64,000 nt of DNA from Bos javanicus (Eukaryota > Chordata > Mammalia > Artiodactyla > Bovidae): the NCBI RefSeq assembly GCF_032452875.1, contig NC_083882.1:34030001-34094000 (forward strand), read 5' to 3'. Shown here piece after piece: positions 32,290 through 44,129 of this stretch. The notes under the pieces were generated by a model that saw nothing but the letters and a program-made list of their open reading frames with translations, was not told the origin of the DNA and did not search any database. Every line of letters starts with the position of its first letter. The first letter of the stretch is position 1. The position numbers and the translations under genes were made by a program.

Positions 32290-32608
32290 GTAACAAGTAG
32301 ACGCCGAGCCAGCGGGAGCCTCGCGGCGCGCCGAGGGGGAGGGGGTTCCGCTTCCTCCCCGGACGCCCCTGCACCCCCACCCCCGCGCAGACGGCCGCCG
32401 GCGCCGGTGCCCCGTGCCCCTCGGCCCAGCCGGGCTTCGCGTCCTCGGGCTCCGCGCTCCTCCACCCCCAGGTGGGACTGACTCTGCGGTTCGCCGAGCA
32501 GGACTCCCCGGGAGATGTGCTGAGCGGTGGCCGGCAGCCCGTGTGCCTGCCCTGGACGCCGCTGACCCGCGCGCCTGGCCACATGAGTGCATCTCTCAGC
32601 CGAGCCAG
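32290..32608 (+). other. putative first exon of an unidentified gene
   Basis: The right limit is the splice junction GAGCCAG|GTAAGAAC: the exon ends at 32608 and the intron begins at 32609. The left limit is only inferred, about 30 bases after the TATA-like block. An ATG at 32583-32585 opens 26 coding bases before the donor (MSASLSRA, then a split codon). Its context (ggccacATGa) is mediocre, so the exon may equally be all 5' UTR. An earlier ATG at 32515 is closed after two codons (ATG TGC TGA). A second donor-like site, CCCCAG|GTGGGA, lies at 32469-32476. Unspliced read-through from 32583 stops at once after the donor, consistent with splicing there. Confidence 0.55.
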
Positions 32609-35600
32609 GTAAGAACTTCCTAACCTTCCTGAGACCCGCGGGAGGAGCGCACCTGGATGCCTGGGGTAGTGGGAGAGGAGAGGAGGGACGATGTGCAGGG
32701 ATCCCGGGAACCTGGAGGCTGTGGGAACATGGGGTGGGGGCGGGGTGCCTTTCTCATCTGAATTTTCTTAGAGCGACCTCAAAGTTACCGGAGGGCACAG
32801 GAAAGCTATTGACATGGATGGTGGCCCGGCTGTGGGGTCCATACTTGAGATTCGGCGTCCCTAGGAAAGCACTGAGAACAACTGCGCTTGTTCATGAATT
32901 TGCAGAGATGGCTAAGCTGGCTTCATTCTCCATTCAGTTTTGGAGATGTGCTTAGGCGAGTGGCGAGGGCAGGGCTGTGGGCATGGGGGTTGTGTCTGCT
33001 TCTCTCCAGCTTTCTGGCAAAAGCTTGAACTGGGGGCACTGGCTTTCTTTGTTCTGAGTAGTGCTCCCCTGACCCCACCTGGCCACCCCCATCGGTCTGT
33101 GCCTGTCCCCCTGGTGTGGTGGAAGTCCAAGATTTGGAAGAAAGGCAGAGTGAACATCATGAGGTTTATCCAGTGGTACCTAGTAAAACTAGGGAGAGGC
33201 TCTGCCTTTCCTAATGTCCTCCTAGCGCAGAGGTGGAAGGTCTAATAATTGGAGGAATTCCTGGTTTGGACCTAGGGATGCACTGAGGTGTCCCATTCCA
33301 GAAGAAATGGAATTACTCTTAAGAAGTGGATGAAGGGATGAGAAGGCATGGCCATGGAAGTGAAGTTGTTAGAGACCAAACAACTTGTTGGCACCCATCA
33401 ACTGACCTCATGGCTGGAGAAACTTCATTCCCCTCAAAGTTCCTTAGCCTGGTCCCTAGGCTCCAAGGCCACGTAGGAACCAGCAGCTGAGAGCGTGCTC
33501 CTGGGTCTGAATGCTGGTGGATCTCAGAATGGCGGGGAGAGGTGACTCCATCACACACCCAGCATTGGAGATCGATAGGGTGGGAGGATGGTGCACATCA
33601 TGTATACTTCGAAAATCCCTAGTTTTATCCGGAGTGGGGGTGGGGTAAAGACTTGTGAAAAAATAATGAAATGTTTTCATGACAGCAACAGATATAACTC
33701 CCACCCCTCTGGTGAGGACAGAGATTTGCGCAGGGTGCTGAGCTGTCTCCCCTGCCGGTGCCCACGTGGGCACATTACCTATTGGAGCTAGAGAAGGTTG
33801 CCTTAGGGATAAGGAGCCCTCAGCTGGGGGGCTTTTAAGGAGGAAAGTATCTCTGCTGGGCTGTCTCTTTGAGCTCAGGAAACTGATATTGGAAACAAGT
33901 TGAAAATGCTGCATTTCTGTCCTTACCCCAAAATGCCCCTCTTTGCCCCTCATCTGATCTCAAGGCTCGTTGTGGAGCAGGTGCTCTCAGAGCAGGGTGT
34001 ACACACTGTTCAAATGTGACCTGTCCCTCTCTCTCTCTCTTTCATTAAACAGCATTAAGAAGGGTAGAGGGCAAAGTATAGACTTGTATCTCTTGTGTGA
34101 GAACTTGAATCCTGTGCTCTGGCTGAGGGTAATGTTTATTCTGCCTGTTCAGTGGTGCCTCTGCCTCTGTTTAGTATTGAAGATCACGTCCCTTGTTCAT
34201 CCCGGCTGTCCCTGTCCATGTCACCTTCACTGCTTCTTATAATTGAACCAGCTGCCCTGGATGGTATATAGTGAGGACATTGGTGAGGTCGTAGCCTTTG
34301 CCTGGGGCCCCTCCCCTGGGTTCCTGTACTTCGTCACTTGCTCCGAAGATCTCATCTTCAGCTTGCACTTTGGACCCAGAGCTCTGCTGGCATCATGGCT
34401 GTTTAGGAGATCCAGGGTCTCTGGTGGAAGCTGGGAAGTTCTGGTTTCCTGGGTCCACACTCAAATGCTGCTAAGTTTTGGAGATTTGAGGCCGGGCTTT
34501 GGTGTTCATCTTGGAAAGAAACCATTATGAGTAACTGATCAATACCTAGCCAAGCTGGGGTGCTCCTGCAGAACCCCAAGTGACCTCATCCTCAAGTGTG
34601 AGCGCCTTATTTGGCTTTTTGCTCCTCTGCATTCAGGGACCATGGATCATAGGCCTTGAATGAAATCACATCTGTATAAGGATATGGCAGATAAAGGGGG
34701 TCCCTGCCATCACCTTCCAGCCTTTGCTTTTGGACCATCGCGGTCATGTGATGTCTTCACAGATCGGCTCACTGTTGACTCCTGGGTCAGGGCTCTCGGT
34801 CAGACACGTCTGTAGTGTGCACACCTATAACTGAAACCACCAGTGCACGGCTGCAGCTGTGTCCAGAGGTGTTCCCACTGCTCTGCTTCCACTGTCTGCT
34901 GCTTTATATAAGCGGCATGTCATTTTCAGCTGTTTGTGGTGTTGGGCTGCTGTTTACAGTTTTGCCTGGAATTACCACCCATTCCGATTGCCCCGGCTGA
35001 GAGGGTGCTCTCTCTTGAGGTGCTGCTGTGGTTTCTACTCTGTTTTGATTTTCATGCTCCTTTCACCTTGATCAGGAGCCTTTCTTTCTTCCCCTCTTTA
35101 CCCCCTTATGCGCCTGTGGATTGGTACATCAGGAACCACATTTCATTTTCTGCCCTAGACATGATTATTCTTTAAATTGTATTAAAATCATCATTTCATT
35201 AATTTGATATAGAACCCTCACATTCCCAAAGCAGAAACACCACTGGGTTCCACATGCCCTTTATTTTTGTGGATACAGGACTTTGGCTGCTCAGCGGTGC
35301 CCTGGTGTCACTCTGCTTTGTACCTGGTGGGTACACATTGTGCATCTGCCTCTCAGAGGAACCTGGCCTGTAAGAGGCAAGAGGGCGGAAACGGTCTTAC
35401 AGCAAAGGTGGGGTGGGTGTTTTAGGAAATGGGATCCTGAATAGAGATGTGCTCTTATGAGGGTCCTCCTGATTTATTGAAGCCTCATTTGGGGTGTGTG
35501 AAAATAGAGCTCTTTAGCTAGGAGAACACTAGGCCCTGGACTAGAGCACAGATCTGTGAGATAACAATAAAAACAGGAGTTTAGGTGCTTCTCTTGACTG

Positions 35601-37318
35601 GGTTGACGTTGATGAATCTGTGGGTTAGTGGTCTGCTAACTACCTTTTCTGATAGACTTTTCCTCAAAGCAGCAGTGAAGTTCTGTCTGCACAGAGGAAG
35701 TTACTGGCGATCCACAGTAAAGAAGGAAGATGGCTCCACAGGCAAGGAGGTCCGTTCTGGGCAGAAAACGAGCCCCACTGCATTGCTCCCATCAGCCTAT
35801 GAATGGACCTGAAACTACCTAACCCTTTGGTTTGAAACCAGGTCAGGTAGTGGGGCCTTTCTGAGACCTCAGCAGGGATGAATGAAGCAGGAGGCCTCAC
35901 TCTCCGGTCTCAGCAACCATGTGGGCTTTCGGTGCAGCTCTGGAGCCCCTGGTTAAGGAGAGGTTTCCCTTTCTGAGTTGAGATTGTGTTAAGGTTGATG
36001 TGGAGGTGGCTGTGGGCTTCAGGGATCACCATTGGAGAGTGCATAAAACTGAAAATTGACTTGTTTAGAACACAAGGCTGGTGAGGTACCTCCTGCCTGC
36101 CCACCTGCCGGTAGCTGCTGAGCTCCATGAATAATAAACATATTTGGCTAGATGAGGGAATATGAAAAAAGGCAGCCCCTGAAGCTCATGTCACCTGATC
36201 TAACTGATCTCTGAAGTTCCATTTTCAGTGTCTGGGGCTTGGTGGAAAGGGGATAGAGATGGGAACGGGTTCAGAGAGCAGTTCCTAGAAAAGTTTGTGA
36301 GTCCTGGTGTACCTACAGGTAGGCGGTGCAGGTAAGGGAGTAGAGCACATGGCAGGAGAAAAAGAAATGACACATACAGATGCTGAAGGAGGGCGGCTCG
36401 GCCAAGAGAGGAAGCCAGCCAGTGGGAGGAGAGAGAGGGGACAGCTGGAGTAAGAGGAAGATGCAGAGAGGTGCAAGAAAGGGTGAAAAGAGGGGAAAGA
36501 GCAGAAGAGCGTGAAAGCTGTACCTCACTTTCAGGGCTTTTCTCTCCCCCCTGCTCCTCTGGCACAGGGAGCAAGCAGGCGATCCGGCAGAACAGCGCGC
36601 TTTTTGTGCTGTTAGAGCCTTCTCATTGAAGCTGTCAAGCCTCAACCCTTCACGGCAGCTCGTTCTATTTTTACATTGTGCAGAATTGAAATTAAACAAA
36701 TGACCTGTGATGGCGTTTTCATGAAGATTTTATCCAGCACACCCACGCAGCCAGTGCCAGGGTGGCTGAATATTTCGCATAATATTCAGTTTAATCAGAT
36801 AAAAGGCATCCTCAAGAGAAGCCTGGGCTTGGAGAAGAGCTGCTTTGAGGAGGGGTGGACAGAAGCCAGAAAGGAACCTTGTCCACAGGCTCGCTTGGGC
36901 TTTAGCAGGAGAACTTCCAGTTAACTGAATTCTAGGGGAGCACAGTATTTCGCCTCCCATAACTTTTTTTTGAGGGGTGGGCATTGGTTTTGATTCCAGC
37001 CTTTTAGAGACTTTGTCCAATTCTCCTTTGAGATCTCATTAAAAAAAAAGAATTCTGGTTGGCTGAACTTTCCCTGAGTGGAAGATCTGCTTAGGATTTG
37101 GGCGCTTGCTCTGTTGGATGGTCTGCTCAGGGAAGCTTGTGTGGATTTTGCTGGTGTGACAGTGCTTAGGTGGCAGGAATATCCACATTGTACATCTTGT
37201 TCCTGGTTAGAACACAGAGAAGACAATGCTTTGTTGGTTTAGACATGGTTGATTTAGACTTACTTCCTGAAGTCCTAGGAGCCTGAGTAGCAATTAAAAT
37301 GCATGTTCCTTTGCCCAT
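32609..37318. other. proximal intron-like region, almost free of recent repeats
   Basis: 4.7 kb with no Bov, CHR, BovB or clear L1 insertion. It holds a (CT)7 tract at 34027-34040. A low-repeat patch at 36590-36800 contains A/T-rich motifs and a perfect inverted repeat. No internal exon is convincing. Confidence 0.5.
34027..34040. repeat. (CT)7 dinucleotide repeat
   Basis: Uninterrupted ctctctctctctct. It is short, so polymorphism is possible but not certain. Confidence 0.85.
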
Positions 37319-37330
37319 AACCATTCTTTG

Positions 37331-37541
37331 CTTAGTCAGTCATGTCCGTCTCTTTTCGACCCTATGGACTATAGCTCACCAGGCTCCTCTGTTCATGGAC
37401 TTTTTCAGGCACGAATACTGGAGTGGGTAGCCATTTCCTCCTCCAGGGGATCTTCCTGACCCAGGAATCAAACCCGCCTCTCCTGCAGCGCCTGCACTGG
37501 CAGGCGGATTCTTTACTCCTGAGCCATCTGGGAAGCCATCC
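37331..37541 (-). mobile_element. Bov-tA SINE, 12-bp target duplication
   Basis: First recent insertion downstream of the promoter. A full minus-strand copy ending 'agccatctgggaagccatc'. Perfect flanks aaccattctttg at 37319-37330 and 37542-37553. Confidence 0.96.
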
Positions 37542-37553
37542 AACCATTCTTTG

Positions 37554-38626
37554 GGAGGGGGGCAAAAAACCCAACAGTGCATATTAAGGGGACCAGTTAA
37601 TAAGACAAGGTTGGTTGGGCAGATGTGAAAATGAAAGACAATTCAAAAGGCTTGTCCCTTCCCACACACATGTTTGTGTTTAATGGGGGTATTTATGACC
37701 TCTTTTGCCATATGCATTGAATGTGTATACAGTTCATTGTTTCTTAACCTCTAAAATGCTGTTTTGACACGTCCAGCAGTCATGACTGGATAATTGTGCA
37801 GACTGTGGTTGAGTCAGTTCCGACTTCAAAGGAGTGAGGGATGGGACAGTGCGATTCAGAAAGGAGCTCTTCTTCCTGCCCGCTAGCCTTGTAGAGGCTG
37901 ATCTTTCCCACCAGAACTAAGCAGGCTTACTAGTCAGAGAATATTCCCTGCAGTGACTATAAAAAGGTATCTTCATCTCTGATGCAGAGAGCAACTGAGA
38001 GCATCTACATGTGCCATATGGATGTGTGTTCGAATACCTGGGGAAACGAAGGATTGACAGTCCATTAAGAGAAAAGCAGAAGCCAGGTTCCTTCGTCTTT
38101 CTCTAATCGGGCATCCACATGTGTTTTCTCTCTGCATTCTTTCTTCTTGGCTGTCTGGTTCAGGAAATTTCTTTGGCCTGGCTTTGAAGCCAAGGAAATT
38201 GATAGGAAAATGTTTTATGCATCTTGGAGCAAAAGGGAAAAAAAGATGAACTCAAGTCAGGACTTCTTTTACTACCATCAGGTTCAAAGTGTGGCCTCCC
38301 AGATGTAAAGCCTCTGTCTCTCACTCAGACCTCCCAGCTGCATTGTGCATAGAATTGAACTTGATTCCTCATGTCAGCCCCACAGTCATGGGAGCCAAAC
38401 ATGACTTTCTATCATTGCTTCATCTTAGGTTCTTCCCAGACTTCTGTGCTGGGACCCTGAGCTTTTCATGCTCAAGTCTTTATTTAATTGAATCCTCAGA
38501 ACAGGTTCCTCAACTTGTTTGGAAGTAGAGAACTGATAGAAAGTCTTTATCTGAAAATTTCGCCTTTCCTGGTGAGGTTGATGTCACCATCCCATGAGTA
38601 TAGACAGTAAACAAAAGTACCTTGAA
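37554..38626. other. apparently unique sequence
   Basis: 1.07 kb with no recognised feature. Confidence 0.45.
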
Positions 38627-38741
38627 CTCCTCAGTGGTTTGCCATTTCCTTCTCTAGTGGATCTTCCCAACCTAGGGATTGAACCCAGGTCTCCCACATT
38701 GCAGGCAGACACTACCTTCTGAGTCACAAGGGAAGCCCTCT
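38627..38741 (-). mobile_element. Bov-tA SINE, head half
   Basis: Contains only the tRNA-derived part and the start of the tail ('gtggtttgccatttccttc' to 'gtcacaagggaagccc'). The distal half is missing. Confidence 0.88.
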
Positions 38742-38769
38742 TTTTATTTTATTACTACTAAAATATCAT

Positions 38770-38960
38770 TGTAGTGTGTGCTATTGCTCATAGAGCACTT
38801 ATTTTATTGAATCATCATGAGAACTTTATGTGGAATAAATTTTCATCCACATTTTATAGTTACTGGAACATACAGACATGATGTTGGAGATCACATCGAC
38901 AGGAAGTGGTGGAGATTGGGCATCAGCCAATGTTCTATTTTTAAATACTATGATCCATTC
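38770..38960 (-). mobile_element. MIR SINE
   Basis: Weak minus-strand MIR ('gagcacttattttattgaat', 'ccacattttatagttactgg'). Confidence 0.5.
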
Positions 38961-40152
38961 TTAAATACCATGATGTCGTTCTCTCTCTTGTGGATGCTAC
39001 TCTAAATTTTCAATGCCATCTTTTTTCTCATAGCCTTTCCCATCAGCTGTCATTAGTTCTCCTACTCTGCAGGTGAGGGTGTAAGGAATTCCTTAAATAT
39101 GGACACCCATGCAAAACTAGTTTAAGAAGTTGAGAACAGAGAGGCAGACTATATTACTTTCCTTGACACCTACTGTCTTTCCTTTAGGTTTTGGTATGTG
39201 AACCCACTGCCAAGTTTTCTTGACATTTAAGTCAAAGAAAATACTGAATGAAAGTTGGCATTATACCTACTCCTCATAACTATGATATCCCTACTTTCCT
39301 CATTGATTATCCTGAAGGAAGAGTTAGTTCTGCTCCAGCTGAACCAGTGGCTAAATAAATTTCTATAAGGCAAAAATGAAAGAACTTGAGGAAGACTGCT
39401 ACTTCCAAGAGACAGCTAAGCAAGTCCTGTTAGGATTCAAGTCTCTATAATTTGGCCTTTTGATGTCTTTCTTCATCTTGGCTGAGGTTGTTCCCTTCCG
39501 TTTGAATTCAGTTGGCAACAATCAATAGAGACTGTTAATTTCTGGTCCATCCTGGCTGCTCTTTTGCATGCACATGAAAGCACAAGCCCAGGGGAAGAAG
39601 GCTGGGCTGATAGCTTTATTTAGCAGTTAGCTTACCCCAAGCTGAATGATAGATCATGGCTTGTCATGAAGCAGGAACACGTTAGAACGGACAACAGGAC
39701 GCTTTTCTTGAGTATTTGCCCAACGGAAGGTGAGATGAGAGGATTTCTGAAATTGGCTTTGAATAATCTTACCTATTTTCTTTCCTCCCCTGACATGATC
39801 ATTCTTAGTACATCTGGATGCCTCCTGCACCTGAGCTCAGTGCTGGTGCCAGTTTTGACTCTTTAGACTCTTGTGTCTGAAGCCTGATATCTCTTAGCAA
39901 CAGTCTAATTTAGGCACTGAGCCTTTGGGCATCCAAACGATACTGTGATCGTTTGGACAACTGGTCTTGGGAGAAAGTGGCACCCACAAGCCTGAAATCG
40001 GAGAGAAGAGAATACAGACATGAGCACTTTTTATGGATTTTATTCCTGGGTTGACAGTGGAAAGAAATGAGTTGATGGATGGAATGTGGGTTATTCTGAG
40101 CACTAATGAAGCATCCTTATCTCCTGTCCTTTTCTACTAGGGTATCATCTTT
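38961..40152. other. apparently unique sequence
   Basis: 1.2 kb. A donor-like site AAG|GTGAGA occurs at 39727-39734 but has no convincing acceptor upstream. Confidence 0.45.
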
Positions 40153-40366
40153 TGGGGCTTCCCAGGTGGCTCAGTGGTAAAGAATCCCCTTGTGAAGCAG
40201 GAGACACAGGCCACATGGGAGGTTCATTCCCAGGTTGGAAAGATCCCCTGGGGGAAGAAATGGCAACCCACTCCAGTATTCTTGCCTGGAGAATCCCATG
40301 GACAGAGGAGACTGTCAGGCTACAGTCCATAGGGTCACAGTCAGACACAGCTTAGCAACTAAAACA
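40153..40366 (+). mobile_element. Bov-tA SINE
   Basis: Full copy from 'tggggcttcccaggtggctc' to 'cacagcttagcaactaaaac', with an expanded head (extra ccacatgggagg). Confidence 0.94.
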
Positions 40367-40490
40367 ATACAACAACAACCACCTTATCTTTACCCATGTG
40401 GACAAGGTGTAATGTATTCTCACCACAATTTCATTCTCTTCTTGTTTATTTCTGTCATTTTTTGAACCGTATCCTGTTTATACTCCTGCC

Positions 40491-42110
40491 ACAAACATTT
40501 GTTAAACAAGAAACTGAATGGGTGCTGGGAATACCCAGTTGAATACAATCTTTCTTTCTTCAAAGAGCTCATGGTCGAGTGAGGAAGGTAAGCTGAGTGG
40601 AAGAGTCAGAGACAACTTGTTAATGGCTCTTAAGAGGTAAGAATAAGGCAATACAGAAATAGAGAGTCAAACAGCCCAGGAGAAGCCGAGAAGGCTTTTT
40701 CAGAAGAGGTTATATTTGAGCTGGGGCTTTAAAGGGAGAGTAGACAGGTTCCAGATGAGAAAGGGTGAAATTGTATTTTGGTCAGATAGCCTGTGCAGAA
40801 ACAAGAAGTTGTGGGGTGTTTGATGCTTCAGACCACGGGGTGTGCTGCAGGAGGGCTTATGAGGACAGAGCAGTGAACTTGGAGTTGACTCTTAAGGTCC
40901 CGTTTCACAGCTGAACTTCAGAGAGGCAAGCGGGAGCCCTGAACAGTCTCTAGGAGGAGAGTGAGAAAAACAGATGAGTGTATTTGGGAGACTTAACTCG
41001 GGCAGCGATGTGAGGAGTAACCAAAACACGGAGAGTCTGAAAGCCAGTTGCCATCAAGGGGCTGCTGAGTGTCCAGGTGAGGTTTGAGATGAGTCTGAGC
41101 TCCGGCAAGAAAGGTTGGAGTAGACTCTCTGGATTTGAGAATTAGTTTTTCAAAAGAGTCATCACAATTTGGTAGTAGGTGGATGGTGGAGGCTGAGGGA
41201 GGGAGGAGCCACGGCTTGCGTTAGTGTTCTAGCTTGATGTTATCCTAACTAGGTCAGGAGCTGCAAATTCAGATATGATGTTTCAGAAAAGAAGCAGAGT
41301 TGAAAGGGAAGGTAATGAGATCAGAGTCTGAACAGGATGAGGATTGAAAAGAGGCTGTTGGAGTAGAGATGCAGGGGGTTGTTCGTAAACTCGGCCAAAA
41401 CGGTTTTAATGAAGTCATAAGGGAAGATGGAGCAAGAGGAGGCGGGTGCTCTTGCCCAGAGTTGAGGAGTTGAAGGCAGCAGGGAGTTAAGGGACACTGC
41501 TCTCAACATTTGAAGAAAAGGAGGACATTTAGAAGAGAAGTAGGAATAAAAACAAGATTATTAAATGACGAGAAGTGCTTGAAAATGCCTGTCCATAAAG
41601 GGGGGCAGCTAGTTAGAAAGGGAGAGATTAAAGATACAGGAAAGAGACAGCTAAGAGCAGGGTTTGTAAGAACTCAATAGGCAATACAATCTATTAAAAA
41701 ATTAAAAATAGATGGATAAAAAAGATTAAATTTGTAGAGGGAAGAATCACCTTGGAGAAGCCAAGGTGATTGTGGACAAGCCAAAAGGTTTCCGTATAGA
41801 GCTGATCCCTGGGCAAAGCGAGCAGCTGGTTGGATTTCTCTTTGGGAGGAGATGTACTGGAAAGGTTTGGCAAAACCACTTGGCATCAAGAGTGCGGGTG
41901 AGACTGTTCTCGAGGAGGGTGACCTAGAGGCAAGTGAAACCAAAAGATGATTAATAACCTGAGAGAATGAGGAGACAGAAGAGGTTGAAGAGAGGAATAG
42001 AGTGAGAAATTTCAAAGAAAAGGGTTGGAGTTTGAGATCCTGGTGACACATCTCAGAGGTCCTTTGAGATTCTAGGATTGATATCTGGATAAGAGGATGC
42101 ATGTCAGTGA
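40491..42110 (-). mobile_element. purine-rich region with L2-like sequence
   Basis: The text 'gggtgctgggaatacccagt', 'agagctcatggtcgagtgag' and 'gaagaggttatatttgagct' (40510-40730) resembles minus-strand L2. The remainder, to 42110, is purine-rich and may be further diverged L2, but I cannot follow it continuously. No gene is seen. Confidence 0.4.
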
Positions 42111-42172
42111 CCATCCCCCTTAAATTAGCATTGCCTTAATTGTACTATCAAAAGATGGAGCTGTTTATTGTT

Positions 42173-42441
42173 GGGAAGGCAATGGCAACCCACTCCAGTA
42201 CTCTTGCCTGGAAAATCCCGTGGATGGAGGAGCCTGGTAGGCTGCAGTCCATGGGGTTGCTGAGTCGGGCACAACTGAGTCACTTCACTTTCACTTTTCA
42301 CTTTCATGCATTGGAGAAGGAAATGGCAACCCACTCCAGTATTCTTGCCTGGAGAATCCCAGGGACAGAGGACCCTAGTGGGCTGCCGTCTATGGAGTCG
42401 CACAGAGTCGGACAGGACTGAAGCGACTTAGCAGCAGCAGC
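42173..42441 (+). mobile_element. BOV-A2 dimeric SINE
   Basis: Two Bov-A monomers joined by 'cttcactttcacttttcac', ending in a CAG tail (42430-42442). The first monomer lacks its first bases and has a small deletion (tgctgagtcgggc). Confidence 0.95.
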
Positions 42442-42757
42442 AGGTGACCAAGAAAGGCTGTGAATTCAACACTGGATAGTCCTCATCCATCTGGGATTAG
42501 TTAAGTGTGGGCCTCACTGGAAACAGAATACTGTGTTGGATGACATCTTATATGTCAAACCTGCCACTAGGTTTTATGAGGATGTACAGTTGTAGACCCC
42601 AGTTAACAGTATTTTGAAAAATTTCTAAAACATATGATTGTAAGCTTTTTCCACCTGGGACTTTTGAAAGTCCAAGCCATAGAATCTTTTTTTTTTTTTT
42701 GGAATGAGCTTTTAAGTTAAATATTGCCTTAAATTTGTCCTTAGTTCTGACTTCATA
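42442..42757. other. short unique stretch with T14
   Basis: Nothing recognised other than a run of 14 T at 42687-42700. Confidence 0.5.
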
Positions 42758-42949
42758 GGGCTTCCCTGGTGGCTCAGATGGTAAAAAAATCTACCTGCAA
42801 TGTAGGAGACCTGGGTTTGATCCCTGGGTTGGAAAGATCCTCTGGAAGAGGGCATGGCAACCCATTCCAGTATTCTTGCCTGGAGAATCCCTATAGACAG
42901 AGGAGCCTGGCGGGCTGTACAGTCCACGATGGAGCAACTAAGCACAGCA
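42758..42949 (+). mobile_element. Bov-tA SINE
   Basis: From 'gggcttccctggtggctcag' to 'agcaactaagcacagca'. Flanks ctgacttcata (42747-42757) and ctggcttcatg (42950-42960) agree at 9 of 11 bases. Confidence 0.94.
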
Positions 42950-42960
42950 CTGGCTTCATG

Positions 42961-44129
42961 AAATTTTATATTCATGAAGTGAATTTTTTAGACCATTCCC
43001 CATCCCTCCACTCCAGCCAGGTAACAATGGTTTCCATTTTCATCCAAGCTGACATATTCCATAGGGTTGATAACCGAGCCACATGTTTTCTATAAGTATT
43101 GTCACCAGAAGCCAAGCAAATGACGGACCTGCTGAGGCAGACAAAAGATCTTTCTGTCATTCACGGAACAGTATCAGCGGGCTATCTGGCCCTTTCTGCT
43201 TGTCCTATTAGAGTTGTCTGTGCCTTGTCTATCCTGACTCTCTGAGCTCCATGCCCAGCCTCAGATGACCCCCGACTTCCCACCCTGTTTCTAGGTGTCG
43301 CTTGCTTCATCATCACAACGTCTGTATTTTGGTGCGGCTGCATGTCTCTGTTCTACATGCAGATCAAACGAACACAAGTCTCTAGGTATCTATGAACAGC
43401 TGGTGTCATCCAAAAAGAGCTTTAGAAATCAGGAGTTTCATCTGCCTGTTTATTTGTTTAACTCAATCACAGAGCACCAGAGCAAGGTTTTAAAACATCT
43501 TTGTCAGTCTGTTATCCTTTCTTCCAGATATTTCTGACTTCTTCATTACTGTTCCCGGAGGAGACTAAATGTAAGGCTTCGACATGGATACAGACACATT
43601 ACCCACTAAACAATAAGAGTGTCCTGATAATTCAGTCTTTCCTTCATTTTATGATAAATTCTGGATAAGAAATATTAAAAATTAGGATCTCAGTTGCCTT
43701 CTTTGTCTTTACTTTTGTGTATTCCTGGCTATTTAGGAGCCTAGAATCATCTCTTCTAACCTTTTACAGATAAGGAGGAAAATGAGGCTCAGAGACAAGT
43801 CAGTCATCCAAGTCCGTAAAACTGGTTTTTGTCAGACCTGGGTGGGACCAGCGCCCCCATCTCAGCAACAGAATCTCCAGGGCCTGGAGAAGCCTGTTTT
43901 GAAGAAGGGTAGCCTGGTGTTCCCATTTTGGTGACAGCTTGCAGGGCTGCCTGTTCAGTATTCTGGTCCTCAGTTTGCCTTCCATGTAGATCTTGTAATG
44001 TTTTCATCCTGCGCTCCCTCCTGTCTCTTCCTCCCCTGGTTGTCTGTGGGTATGTGTTTAAAGGAGAGCAATCTGAGCAGGTAAATTTTGTTTTACTACC
44101 ACACATTACAAAAAAAAATCATATACAGG
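42961..44129. other. mostly unassigned sequence
   Basis: A minus-strand MIR-like piece lies at 43740-43830 ('cttttacagataaggaggaa'). An acceptor-like tract ends at 43294 and a weak donor-like site lies at 43386 (see findings). Confidence 0.42.

Larger units (their letters stand above)
31985..32750 (+). promoter_or_regulatory. CpG island promoter
   Basis: CpG dinucleotides, rare elsewhere in the window, become dense from about 32130 to 32650 (for example gcgcacaagcgccggg at 32232-32247 and the cgcggcgcgccgag stretch near 32323-32336). Sp1-type GC boxes lie at 32171-32177 (GGGGCGG) and 32736-32745 (GGGGGCGGGG). A TATA-like box lies inside the island and a consensus splice donor near its right end, so the natural reading is the promoter plus first exon of a plus-strand gene. 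I cannot identify the gene. Confidence 0.85.

Noticed and set aside
32469..32476. Second donor-like site CCAG|GTGGGA inside exon 1
   Set aside because: Weaker than the GTAAGA donor at 32609. Possible alternative donor, but not supported by anything else.
32086..32592. Three long minus-strand ORFs (105-168 codons) across the CpG island
   Set aside because: High GC lowers stop-codon frequency in every frame. The residues are mainly P, A, R and G with no domain, and the splice donor here is on the plus strand.
39727..39734. Donor-like AAG|GTGAGA in plus orientation
   Set aside because: No upstream acceptor or coding frame supports an exon. Such hexamers are common by chance in 30 kb.
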